Part shown: positions 18,295 through 26,461 of the stretch, piece after piece
How positions within the stretch are numbered: the stretch's first letter is position 1
How the letters are laid out: every line of letters starts with the position of its first letter
Source of the DNA: Streptomyces sp. HD
GTDB lineage: Bacteria; Actinomycetota; Actinomycetes; Streptomycetales; Streptomycetaceae
Direction: 5' to 3'
Length of the DNA stretch: 64,000 nucleotides
NCBI RefSeq assembly: GCF_028369295.1
Contig: NZ_JAQMYP010000043.1
Location: 1 to 64,000, forward strand
The notes under the pieces: model-generated
What the model saw: only the letters and a program-made list of their open reading frames with translations
Told to the model about the DNA's origin: nothing
The model's database searches: none
Translations under genes and position numbers: made by a program

Positions 18295-19418
18295 GATGCT
18301 CGTTCCACGGGGAGTTCGGCCTGGACGGTGAAGCCATGCTCGGCGCATGGTTCGGCGCGCAGTCGGCCGCCGAGGGCGGTGACGCGTTCGCGCATGCCGA
18401 GCAGCCCGAGGCCGGGGGCCGGAGCGTCGTCGGGGGTGGCCTTGCCGTCGTCGTCCACTTGGACGGACAGCCCGTCGGGACGGTATTCGATCCGAACCGC
18501 CGCGGTGGTGGCAGAGGCGTGCCGGGCGGTGTTGGTCAGCGCCTCCTGGACGACGCGATAGGCGGTCCGGCCCACGGCGGCCGGCACATCGTGCCGTTGC
18601 CCTTCGATCGTCAGCGTCGCGTCCAGGCCCATCGAACGGGCACGCTCCACCAGTTCCGGCACGTGCTCAAGGCTCTGCGGCGGGTTCGTGTCGTCGTCGC
18701 GCAGGGCCTCCAGTGTCGCGCGCAGCTCCCGGGTCGCCTCCCGCCCGGCCGTCTGGATCGCGAGCAGCGTCTCGGGTACCTGCTCGCCGCGCCGGCGGGC
18801 GACGTGGACGGCGACCTCGGACTGCACCTTGATGATCGAAATCTGGTGGGTGAGGGAATCGTGCAGCTCCCGCGCGATGCGCAGCCGTTCCTCGTCGGCG
18901 CGGCGCCGAGCGGTCTCCTCCCGGGTGCGCTCGGCTTCGTCCGCCCGCCGCTCGGCCTGCCGCAGCGCCTCCCCGGCGGCGAAGGCGGCGATCAGCCAGG
19001 CGATCTCCAGCACGTTCCGGGCCTGTGCGAACGCCTCGCGCGCCGGCCCGTCGCGGAAGACCAGAGCCGTGAGAGGGAGGACGACGAGGAGGGACACGGA
19101 TGCCGTCACCGTCAGGGCGTGGCGCCCGGTCCGCACGGCGCCGTACACGGCAACCAGATACGAGACCGCGAGCACCTCAAAACCCGCCGCCTCGTACCCC
19201 ACCGCGCACAGACCGGTGACAGCCAGCACGGCCATCGGAGCCCTGCGACGGGCGACCAGCGCCAGACCGCCCGCCGCCAGCAGCACGGCACCGAACCACT
19301 CGCGCCCCCCGGCCGGGGGCTGCCCGGACAATCCGGTTCCCAGCAGCAGTGCCGCCACGCTGACGGCAACCGCCCAGTCCATGGCAGCGGGCGGGACATG
19401 AAAACGCCCTGTGTCCAT
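18291..19418 (-). CDS. NarL-type sensor histidine kinase
   Basis: A 375-aa membrane kinase. Residues 10-150 hold four or five membrane helices (MDWAVAVSVAALLLGTGL, WFGAVLLAAGGLALVA, MAVLAVTGLCAVGYEA and later ones). The HisKA_3 dimerisation region has the phospho-acceptor His186 in RIARELHDSLTHQISIIKVQ. The ATPase domain follows, with AYRVVQEALTNTARHA (N box), the acidic VDDDG and GLLGMRERV (G box). It is the first gene of the two-gene operon with the response regulator. ATG at 19418. It lacks a large extracytoplasmic sensor, suggesting signal detection within the membrane. Confidence 0.93.
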   Translation of the reverse strand: MDTGRFHVPPAAMDWAVAVSVAALLLGTGLSGQPPAGGREWFGAVLLAAGGLALVARRRAPMAVLAVTGLCAVGYEAAGFEVLAVSYLVAVYGAVRTGRHALTVTASVSLLVVLPLTALVFRDGPAREAFAQARNVLEIAWLIAAFAAGEALRQAERRADEAERTREETARRRADEERLRIARELHDSLTHQISIIKVQSEVAVHVARRRGEQVPETLLAIQTAGREATRELRATLEALRDDDTNPPQSLEHVPELVERARSMGLDATLTIEGQRHDVPAAVGRTAYRVVQEALTNTARHASATTAAVRIEYRPDGLSVQVDDDGKATPDDAPAPGLGLLGMRERVTALGGRLRAEPCAEHGFTVQAELPVERAS

Positions 19419-19653
19419 GCGCGCACCCTAGCCGGACAGTGCCGCGGGGGAGTCCCGCCCACGGACGAGCGGTCGGCTACCGCACCCGCGGTACTTGCTC
19501 GCCGCCTGCCGCATGCGAGGCAGTCGACTGCTGTGCCGACGGCAGTCCGAAGAGACTGCGCCCGGCGAACGACCAGCAGTGCGGTCGGCAGGCACTCTCG
19601 GAGCACAGCGGAAACCGCAGGGAATCGCGGCGCACGAATTGGAGGAGAGTGGC

Positions 19654-20052
19654 ATGAGCGCAACAGATGTGCTGACAGTGGCCGCCGAGGGCGGAATCGT
19701 CGGCGACGGGCGGACCGGGGCCAACCTGGCCCTCGGAGTAGGCCTCATCGGAGTGGCCCTCGGCCGGCTGGCCCTGGCCCGCGTCGCCGGGCGCATCAGC
19801 ACCGGCAACGCGCGCACAGGCGCCCTGTCGGCCATGGCGGTGGGCCTGGCCGGCGTGGCCCTCGCGGCGCTGCATCTGGCCACCTCCAGTGGTGGCCCCG
19901 GCACCGGCAACGGGATGGTGGGAGCCATCGTCGCCATCCCATTGGGCCTGATCGCCGTCGCCCTCGGCCGGCTCGCTCTCGCCCGCTCCCGACGCACTGA
20001 GCGAACCGCCGACCGCTTCGGACCCGAGCGGGAGTTCAGGTCCACGTCGTAA
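19654..20052 (+). CDS. DUF6223-like small membrane protein
   Basis: A 132-aa hydrophobic protein with three helices rich in Gly/Ala: NLALGVGLIGVALGRLALAR, ALSAMAVGLAGVALAALHLA and AIVAIPLGLIAVALGRLALA. The first and third helices are near-copies (GLIGVALGRLALAR / GLIAVALGRLALAR). The pattern fits the actinobacterial DUF6223 family, whose function is unknown. ATG 19654 is preceded by GGAGGAGAG; the longer frame to 19495 is Arg-rich and unlikely. It is divergent from the two-component operon, and about 235 bp separate the starts. Confidence 0.75.
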   Translation: MSATDVLTVAAEGGIVGDGRTGANLALGVGLIGVALGRLALARVAGRISTGNARTGALSAMAVGLAGVALAALHLATSSGGPGTGNGMVGAIVAIPLGLIAVALGRLALARSRRTERTADRFGPEREFRSTS

Positions 20053-20433
20053 CCAGCCGGGCGGCGGTGGGCGGGCGTGTTCATCGCAGGGTTTGCGGGG
20101 GCTCGGTTTCCACGTGGGGCTACTCCCCGGGTTGCGGGCGTATTCGAGTCCGGTGATGCAGGTGTCTGCGACGGGGATGGCCATGACGCCGTCGAGTTCG
20201 CCGCAGACCGAGATCGCCGACGGGCGTCCGGTGCCGACCGTGGACGTGAGCCGGTCCGACGCGCCGTGCGCCACCGACTCTCGGGCAAGCGGTCCTGCTG
20301 GAGGGCACCAACTACAACAGGCAGGCGAACCGCGGGTGGGGCAGAGCGGCCTTCCGAGTGTGCCGGGTCCGGGTCGCCCGTTCATGAGTGGCTTCAACCA
20401 GGGGCAGCTGGTTGGTTCGGACAGCGTGCGGCT
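20053..20433. other. Intergenic, no gene seen
   Basis: About 380 bp between convergent genes. Open frames on both strands have compositional features of shadow frames, and I recognise no relic or RNA. Confidence 0.35.
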
Positions 20434-20985
20434 TCACGGGCACTGCAGCCACTGGCTGTACCAGGTGTGAAATCCGGGGGCCGCCGGGACGAAGCCTCCC
20501 CAGTCCGGGTCGATCCGCCAGACTTCGCCCGCTCGCGGACCGTTCAGGATCAGCCGGATGTAGCTACCGCAGCCCTCTTCGGCCAGCATGAGCGTGCCGA
20601 ATGTCAGCTCATCGGCCGACGCCGCTACGCGGCCGGGCAGGGGTTCATTGAGGGGGAACGGCGCGGCAAGTCGGCCCGGCAACCGGTCTTCGTTCCACTC
20701 GTCGTCCACGGCCCACTCCTCGCCGTCGTCCGGGCGGGGGAGTGTGAGCGGCATCAATCCGTGACCGGGACCAGCGGGACCGTTTCCCACCTGCGCGACA
20801 AAAGACCGGTACTCCGGCGGCAGATTGATTCCGTGGGATTCCTCGAAAGCCCTGATCTCCGCCTCGGGCAGCGCAGGCGCCGACTCGTACCGGTGTGTAC
20901 TCGCTCCGAAACGCTCCAACCTCCGGTCCTGGGCCGCCATCTCCCGCAAACGAGTGCGTACGCCGTCCTTGTCCCAGCTCTTCAC
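20434..20985 (-). CDS. SMI1/KNR4 (SUKH) family protein
   Basis: A 183-aa protein with the SUKH core: ALPEAEIRAFEESHGINLPP, EYRSFVAQVGNGPAGPGHGL (the family's P-x-x-Y-x-x-F and G-N-G motif), then LPLNEP-like and the late GCGSYIRLILNGPRAGEVW with WGG. In bacteria SUKH proteins are often immunity proteins of polymorphic or contact-dependent toxins. No toxin gene lies next to it, so it is an orphan here. The start is GTG at 20985. It sits between convergent plus-strand genes. Confidence 0.85.
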   Translation of the reverse strand: MKSWDKDGVRTRLREMAAQDRRLERFGASTHRYESAPALPEAEIRAFEESHGINLPPEYRSFVAQVGNGPAGPGHGLMPLTLPRPDDGEEWAVDDEWNEDRLPGRLAAPFPLNEPLPGRVAASADELTFGTLMLAEEGCGSYIRLILNGPRAGEVWRIDPDWGGFVPAAPGFHTWYSQWLQCP

Positions 20986-21295
20986 CCAGCGACCGTAACA
21001 AGCACAATGCGCGCGTGAGCAGGGGCGTCACCGCGTCGACGTCGGGCATTTCGCGACTAGGCGCGGGAGCGGAACCACTACGCCGCAAGCAACCCGGTGA
21101 CATCGGAAGGCCGATGCAGTCCACGGCAGCCCCTACGACGACACAACCCACGCCGCTCGTACTCTCACTGCCGCTGGAACTCAGCCTTCCGCCGTACTTC
21201 TGCTGTGTGGCGTGGTCCCCCCCACCCCGACGATCCGTACGCTCCCAGGTGGTACTGATCCGTAGCCATCGGTTCGCCGGCAATGGAGGCCCACC
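20986..21295. other. Divergent promoter region
   Basis: About 310 bp separating the SMI1-like gene from the esterase gene. It holds both start regions; a GGAGG-like site precedes the esterase GTG. No further gene or repeat is evident. Confidence 0.35.
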
Positions 21296-22282
21296 GTGCA
21301 CCCTGGCCATTCCCGTCTGATGATCTGGACAGCCCTGGTCGCCCTGTTCATGGCGGTCCTGCCGGCGACCGCGACCGCGACTGCGGCCGTCGGCAGCGGG
21401 GGCGAGGGCGGTGTCGCCCGGGTCGTGGCAGAGGAGAAGGTCGGACCTCGTCTCCTCGACCTGACCGTTTCGTCGCCCGCTCTGGGGCGTACCGCCAAGG
21501 TACGGCTGCTGACCCCGGACGGCTGGGACGAGCGGCGGAGTGGCCAGCGGTGGCCGTTGCTGTTCCTGCTTCACGGCTGCTGCGACACACATGACAGTTG
21601 GACCCGCGAAACCGATGTCGCGACGCTGCCGCAGCTGCGCAGCACGCTGGTCGTCATGCCCGAGGGCGGACCGGCCGGCTGGTACAGCGACTGGTGGAAC
21701 CACGGCAACGGCGGCCCGCCGGCGTGGGAGACCTTCCACCTGCGTGAGCTGCGCCCGTTGCTGGAGCGCGACTATGGCGCCGGTCACCGCCGGGTGATCG
21801 CCGGGCTGTCCATGGGTGGCCTCGGCTCCCTGCTCTACGCCGCACACCACCCCGGCATGTTCCGGGCAGCGGCGAGCTACAGCGGCGTGGTGCATCCCCT
21901 CTACGGCGACTTCCCGTACGGCCTGATGGACTTGTTGAGGGAGTTCGGCGAGGACCCGCTCGCCCTGTGGGGCGACCCGGTGGCCCAGCGCACCATCTGG
22001 GAGGCGCACGACCCGTACTACCTCGCGAACCGGCTGCGCTCGACCTCCGTCTTCCTGTCGAGCGGCAACGGCACCGCCGGCCCGTTCGACCCGCCCGGGG
22101 CCCATGACGACCTCGAAGCAGTGCTCAACGAAATGAACCACGCTGTCGCCGGCCGACTGAAGGCCGCCGGAGTGCGGCTCACCACTGACTTCTACGGGCC
22201 CGGCACCCACGACTGGCCTTACTGGGAGCGTGAACTGCACCGCTCCCTGCCGCTACTGCTGCGCGCCCTGCGACAGGCTTGA
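21296..22282 (+). CDS. Secreted esterase (esterase D / antigen-85 fold)
   Basis: A 328-aa alpha/beta hydrolase exported by a signal peptide (RLMIWTALVALFMAVLPATA, cleavage near ATA-TA). The nucleophile elbow is GLSMGG; the oxyanion region is LLFLLHGCCDTHDSW; the catalytic His lies in FYGPGTHDWPYWERELHRSL. This layout matches bacterial putative esterases related to trehalose mycolyltransferases, but Streptomyces lacks mycolic acids, so it likely cleaves acyl or cinnamoyl esters outside the cell. GTG start at 21296 has GGAGGCCC just upstream. Monocistronic. Confidence 0.85.
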   Translation: MHPGHSRLMIWTALVALFMAVLPATATATAAVGSGGEGGVARVVAEEKVGPRLLDLTVSSPALGRTAKVRLLTPDGWDERRSGQRWPLLFLLHGCCDTHDSWTRETDVATLPQLRSTLVVMPEGGPAGWYSDWWNHGNGGPPAWETFHLRELRPLLERDYGAGHRRVIAGLSMGGLGSLLYAAHHPGMFRAAASYSGVVHPLYGDFPYGLMDLLREFGEDPLALWGDPVAQRTIWEAHDPYYLANRLRSTSVFLSSGNGTAGPFDPPGAHDDLEAVLNEMNHAVAGRLKAAGVRLTTDFYGPGTHDWPYWERELHRSLPLLLRALRQA

Positions 22283-22388
22283 TGACCGAGCCCAACCAAC
22301 GGTTGCAGCTGCGATTGCGTGAAGAACAGGCTCGACGAGGCCCAACCGACTGTGCGTGGGTGAGGCGGGTTTCACCGAAGCCCGGCAA

Positions 22389-22703
22389 TCAGAACTGTTT
22401 CACGGTCGACCAGGTGGCCACGTTCTCGGGGTGCACCAGATCCGAGGTCGTGCCGGTCAGACGACGGTCGAACCGACTACGGGTCCCGGCATAGCGCCCG
22501 CGCGAGCCGCTGTCCCACTTGACGATGAAAAATATCGAGTCACCGTCCACTTTCCCGCCGGACTCCAGGGAGCCTTTCATGCTGCCGGTGTTCGCGCTGC
22601 CCTTGAGGAGGCCATTACTGTCCTGGAAAAGGGTCAGACCGACACCGATTCCGTTGCTTTGGTGGAGACTCCACTCACCCTGTGCGCTGAAGTTTGCTGT
22701 CAT
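22389..22703 (-). CDS. Small beta-rich protein of unknown function
   Basis: 104 aa with alternating strands and turns: GEWSLHQSNGIGVGLTLFQD, LKGSANTGSMKGSLESG, DGDSIFFIVKWDSGSRGRYAGT and a closing HPENVATWSTVKQF. The pattern (W-x-L-H-Q-x-N-G, G-x-x-G-x-V/D-G-D-x-x-x-F-x-V-x-W, T/S-G-T) looks like a single small beta-barrel, of the avidin or lipocalin-like size class. No signal peptide is evident. Base composition is clearly less GC-rich than its neighbours, which hints at transfer. I do not recognise a named family. Confidence 0.6.
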   Translation of the reverse strand: MTANFSAQGEWSLHQSNGIGVGLTLFQDSNGLLKGSANTGSMKGSLESGGKVDGDSIFFIVKWDSGSRGRYAGTRSRFDRRLTGTTSDLVHPENVATWSTVKQF

Positions 22704-22894
22704 AGCTGTGCCTTTCGCGCGATCGACTCGGTGGGTACGACGTGGCCTGCCGATGAATTGTCAATCTATTGCTGGATGTTGCGGTGTCCAGAGGTGGCAC
22801 ATATTCCGGACCGTTTCGCGAACAGGAGGTACTTGAGGGGCTAAGGGGCGTTCTGTGGGTGACCTAATAGCTGTTCCGTAACTGATCCTTGGAA

Positions 22895-22980
22895 TGATGG
22901 TGGTTGGTCACTTGTCGAAGCCCCGGCGATGGTGGAGTCCACGCTGACCAGGCTGAGATCGGCGTCGTCGCAACCACCGA
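22895..22980 (-). pseudogene. IS5-family transposase fragment
   Basis: A short minus-strand piece reads DDADLSLVSVDSTIAG. VSVDST is the first catalytic Asp motif of IS5-type DDE transposases (usually D-W-S-V-V-S-V-D-S-T). The rest of the element is not visible here; a C-terminal IS5 piece lies at 54072. The plus-strand aldo/keto reductase relic begins 70 bp further on, so an insertion may have broken that gene. Confidence 0.5.
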
Positions 22981-23049
22981 CACTCCCTCGTTTCATCTCC
23001 CCGTGCGGCCTCACCGGGCGGGCGCAGGAACGTCGCAGGATCCTCCCGC

Positions 23050-23235
23050 ATGGCAGGCGCTCCCGTAGGAGGACTCCGCGTCGCCCTCGTACGGGCACTC
23101 GCCCGACCGGGGGTTACCAGCGTGATCGTCGGCGCGAAGCGCCCCGACCAGCTCACCGAGAACCCGGCCGCCGGCCACTTGGTCCCCACTGACGAGGACC
23201 TGGCTCAACTGGAGCCCGTGAGTGGCGGAGCCTGA
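23050..23235 (+). pseudogene. Aldo/keto reductase C-terminal fragment
   Basis: About 60 codons matching the end of an aldo/keto reductase: GLRVALVRALARPGVTSVIV, then GAKRPDQLTENPAA and PTDEDLAQLEPVSG. The G-V-T-S-V-I-V-G-A-K/R-x-x-x-Q-L run is the NADPH-binding end of the family. The N-terminal 260 or so residues are missing. It is probably not translated into a useful protein. Confidence 0.75.
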
Positions 23236-23326
23236 GTGTTCTGGCTGGGCGCCTGGAGGGGAGCATCGTCCGCTGCAGCATGGGCGGCGACGGTGATCCG
23301 GAGCTGTTGGTAAAGGCGCTCGTCCT

Positions 23327-24163
23327 TCAGCCCTTCACCGCCCCCGAAGTGAGGCCTTGAACGATGTGGCGGCTGGCAAAGGCGAACAGGAGCATGGTGG
23401 GCAGGATGGTGAGCACAGCAGCCGCGGACATCGAGCCCCAGTCGATGTTGAAGCTGGAGATGAAGCCGTTCAGGGCCGTGGGGACGGTCTTGTTGCTGTC
23501 GCTGTTCATGAGCGTCACCGACAGGAAGAGCTCGTTCCAGCAGTTGACGAAGTTGAAGATGAACGCGGCGATGATGCCCGGGCGCATCACCGGCAGCAGG
23601 ACCCGGAACAGCGCTGCGAACCGCGACAGGCCGTCGATCATGGCTGCCTCCTCAAGCGCGTCCGGGATGTTCTCGAAGAAGCCGCGCAGCATCACCGTGC
23701 AGAACGGGATGCACACCGCGATGTAGACGAGGATCAGGCCGAGTCGGTTGTCGACCAGTTGCAGGTCGGTCATCAGCAGGTACAGCGGTCCCAGCGCGAT
23801 GAACGACGGGATCATCTGAGTGACCAGCGCGGCCATCAGCAGAGCGGACTTGGTGCGGAACTCGAAGCGGGCCAGCACGTACGCCGAGAGCATCGAGATC
23901 GCCGTGGCCGTCGCGCCGGCCACGGTGGAGACGATGAGGCTGTTGGCGAGGTAGGTCCCGAAGTCGGCCGTACTGAACAGGCCGCTGTAGTTCTCCAGGG
24001 AGAACCGCTCGGGCCAGTAGGCGAGCGGGAACTGGAAGATGTCGCCGGGCGCCTTGAGCGAGGTGACGGTGATCCAGTAGAGGGGGAAGACGGTGAAGAG
24101 CAGCCACATGCCGAGGAAGGTGAACTTGACGGCACGGCCGGCCGTGGACTCCTTGCCGATCAC
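23327..24163 (-). CDS. Carbohydrate-type ABC permease 2 (MalG-like)
   Basis: A 278-aa inner-membrane permease with six membrane helices. It begins GKESTAGRAVKFTFLGMWLL and carries the coupling motif EEAAMIDGLSRFAALFRVLL (EAA-x3-G-x9-I-x-LP type) near the C-terminal third. GTG at 24163 overlaps the upstream permease stop by 4 nt (GTGA). It ends the operon: class V aminotransferase, binding protein, permease 1, permease 2. No ATPase gene is present, as is common in Streptomyces sugar importers that share the MsiK ATPase. Confidence 0.92.
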   Translation of the reverse strand: MIGKESTAGRAVKFTFLGMWLLFTVFPLYWITVTSLKAPGDIFQFPLAYWPERFSLENYSGLFSTADFGTYLANSLIVSTVAGATATAISMLSAYVLARFEFRTKSALLMAALVTQMIPSFIALGPLYLLMTDLQLVDNRLGLILVYIAVCIPFCTVMLRGFFENIPDALEEAAMIDGLSRFAALFRVLLPVMRPGIIAAFIFNFVNCWNELFLSVTLMNSDSNKTVPTALNGFISSFNIDWGSMSAAAVLTILPTMLLFAFASRHIVQGLTSGAVKG

Positions 24164-25140
24164 GGCCTCACTCCCTTCTTCTCGCGCGTGGCCGTCAGGA
24201 AGAACACCGCGAACACCAGCAGCGCGGCCACCACGAGGAGGCCGAGCGCGGAGGCTCTGCCGTAGTCGCCCTGCTGAGTGATCTTGATCATCCAGGTGGT
24301 CACGATGTGCGTCTCGTTGTTCGGCCCGCCGCCGGTCATGCCGAAGATCAGGTCGGGGAAGTTGAAGATCCAGATCACCCGAAGCAGCACGGTCAGCGCC
24401 AGCGTGGTGCGGATGTACGGGATCGTGATCTGGAAGAGCGTGCGTGCCTTGCCCGCGCCGTCCAGCGCCGCCGCCTCGTAGAGCTCGTCGGGGATCGACT
24501 GGAGCGCGGCCAGGATCATGATCGCGAAGAAGGTGACGCCGTACCAGATGTTGGCGATGAGGACCGCCGCCATGGCCGCCTTCGGGTCCGCCAGCCAGGC
24601 GATCGGCTCGTCGATCAGGCCTGCCTTCTGGAGCAGGTCGTTGACGACACCGAACTCGCTGTTGAACAGCCAACGGAAGAGGACGCCGATCAGAAATCCG
24701 GAGATCGCCCAGGGGAAGAAGATCAGCGCCTGGTACAGGCCGCGGAAGCGGAAGCGGCGGCGCAGCCACAGCGCGAGGGCGAAACCGATCACCAGCTGAG
24801 GGACGATCGAGCCGAGCACCCAGAGCGCGGTGTTGCCCAGTACGGTGCCCCAGGCGGGGTCGGCGAAGACGTCGCGGAAGTTCTTGATCCCGACCCAGGA
24901 GGTGTCGGTCAGATCGGTCAACTTCCAGTTCCGGAAGGCCATCTGGGCGCCCGCGATCATGGGGTAGTACGTGAAGACCGCCACGAAGACCGCGGCCGGA
25001 GCCATGAAAGCGGCGATGCGCAGACCGCGCCGGGTGGTGAACTCCCGTCGCCGGCCCCCGCGGGGGAGGCCTCGCTTGTGCGAGCCCTCCCCACTGCCCT
25101 GCGCCGTCGTCTTCGTCGCCGTTGTGGACGTCACGGACAT
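24160..25140 (-). CDS. Carbohydrate-type ABC permease 1 (MalF-like)
   Basis: A 326-aa permease. The first 45 residues are cytoplasmic and basic, followed by LRIAAFMAPAAVFVAVFTYY and five more membrane helices. The coupling motif is LYEAAALDGAGKARTLFQIT. ATG at 25140 comes two nt after the binding-protein stop, so all three transport genes are co-transcribed. The pair of permeases with a sugar-type lipoprotein places this in the CUT1 group, but a class V aminotransferase neighbour leaves open a non-sugar ligand. Confidence 0.92.
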   Translation of the reverse strand: MSVTSTTATKTTAQGSGEGSHKRGLPRGGRRREFTTRRGLRIAAFMAPAAVFVAVFTYYPMIAGAQMAFRNWKLTDLTDTSWVGIKNFRDVFADPAWGTVLGNTALWVLGSIVPQLVIGFALALWLRRRFRFRGLYQALIFFPWAISGFLIGVLFRWLFNSEFGVVNDLLQKAGLIDEPIAWLADPKAAMAAVLIANIWYGVTFFAIMILAALQSIPDELYEAAALDGAGKARTLFQITIPYIRTTLALTVLLRVIWIFNFPDLIFGMTGGGPNNETHIVTTWMIKITQQGDYGRASALGLLVVAALLVFAVFFLTATREKKGVRP

Positions 25141-25142
25141 GT

Positions 25143-26444
25143 CTACTGCTCCTGCTGCCACTTCTCGGTCCAGAACGCGTCCCAGCCCGCGACCAGCTTC
25201 TTGGGCGTGGTCTTGCCGAGGATCAGCTTCTGCACGTCGGCGTCCGCCTTCTGCTGCCACTCGGCCCACCAGGTGACACCGCGCGGCTGGGTGACGACCA
25301 GGTACTTGTCCGGCTGCTCGGTCATCGTGACGTAGCTCGACCAGGGGCCGGTCTTGTAGAAGGGGTCGCTGGTCGCCGACTTGAGGATGGGCACCAGGCT
25401 GTTCTTCTTGGTGAACGTCGTCGACGCCTCGCCCTGGGAGAGGAACTCGACCAGCTTGACGGCCTCGGCCTTGTGCTTGCTGCCTTGGGCGACACCCCAC
25501 CCGGCGGTTGCCAGCGGCTGCACGGTCTTGCCGCCGGGTCCGGCCACGAGCGGCGCGGTGCCCCACTGATCCTTCGAGATGGACTTGGACTCGGAGACCG
25601 TGGCGATCACTTCGGGGTCCTGGAGCAGGAATGCCGTGGAGCCGTTGGAGAAGGCCTCGACCATCTCCGGGTAGCCCCAGGCGACGGACGACTTGGGGGA
25701 GGCCTGCTTGAACAGCTTGAGGTAGTTCTCCATGGCGTCTTCCGCCTCGGGGGCGGAGAAGATCGTACGGCCGTTCTTGAGCTTGAAGCCGTTCGCCGGG
25801 TCCACCTGGCCGGCGAGGTAGGCCTCGATGGCGGCAGTGGCGTTGCTGTTGGAGTTGGCGCCGCCGCGGAAGGCGTAGCCGTAACGGCGCTGAGCCGGGT
25901 CGTGGATGGCGGAGGCCTGCTCCAGCAGCTCCTGCCACGTGGCCGGCGGTTTACCGAAGCCCGCCTCCTTGATCAGGTCGGTGCGGTAGAAGAGGCTCAG
26001 CCCGTAGAAGCCGTACGGGACGAAGTACGTTCTGCCCTTGGCGTCCTTCGAGGCGTTGACGGCGTTCTCCGTCATGGCCTGCCAGCCCTTCCAGCCGGCG
26101 AGGTCCTTCTTCATGTCGTAGAGCCAGCCATTGTTCGACCACGGCCCGACGGTGATGTCGCGGACCTCCAGGACGTCCACCCCGCTGCCGGACTGGAGCA
26201 TCTGCTGGAGCTTCTGGTCGGCCTGCTCGGTGGGCGGGGAGACCAGGTTGACCTTGATCTTGGGGTTCTGCTGCTCGAAGTCGGCTATGAGGTCCTTGAG
26301 CAGGTCGGTGCGGGTCGGGTTCGTCAGGCTCTCGACCATGTTGAGGGTGACTGTTCCGCTCGCGCCGGGGCTCATGGTGGAACAGCCGGTCACAACCATC
26401 GCGGCGGCGGTGCCGAGCGCGAGAGCTGCCGTCCTTCTTCTCAT
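25143..26444 (-). CDS. Extracellular solute-binding lipoprotein
   Basis: A 433-aa family-1 binding protein. The signal peptide ends in a lipobox (MRRRTAALALGTAAAMVVTG then Cys). The start of the mature protein reads VTLNMVESLTNPTRTDLLKD, followed by LIADFEQQNPKIKVNL, the usual CUT1 pattern. Further marks are VPYGFYGLSLFYR and the aromatic QPRGVTWWAEWQQKADADVQ near the C-terminus. ATG 26444 has GGAAGAGGTC upstream. It captures an unknown ligand for the two permeases downstream. Confidence 0.93.
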   Translation of the reverse strand: MRRRTAALALGTAAAMVVTGCSTMSPGASGTVTLNMVESLTNPTRTDLLKDLIADFEQQNPKIKVNLVSPPTEQADQKLQQMLQSGSGVDVLEVRDITVGPWSNNGWLYDMKKDLAGWKGWQAMTENAVNASKDAKGRTYFVPYGFYGLSLFYRTDLIKEAGFGKPPATWQELLEQASAIHDPAQRRYGYAFRGGANSNSNATAAIEAYLAGQVDPANGFKLKNGRTIFSAPEAEDAMENYLKLFKQASPKSSVAWGYPEMVEAFSNGSTAFLLQDPEVIATVSESKSISKDQWGTAPLVAGPGGKTVQPLATAGWGVAQGSKHKAEAVKLVEFLSQGEASTTFTKKNSLVPILKSATSDPFYKTGPWSSYVTMTEQPDKYLVVTQPRGVTWWAEWQQKADADVQKLILGKTTPKKLVAGWDAFWTEKWQQEQ

Positions 26445-26461
26445 TGTGCTGACCTCTTCCT

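Noticed and set aside
20645..22240. 531-codon minus frame across the SMI1 and esterase genes
   Set aside because: It overlaps two well-supported genes out of frame and has no protein-like motifs.
23327..24769. 480-codon reading of permease 2
   Set aside because: The first 200 codons are an out-of-frame shadow of permease 1; the GTGA junction at 24163 is the natural start.
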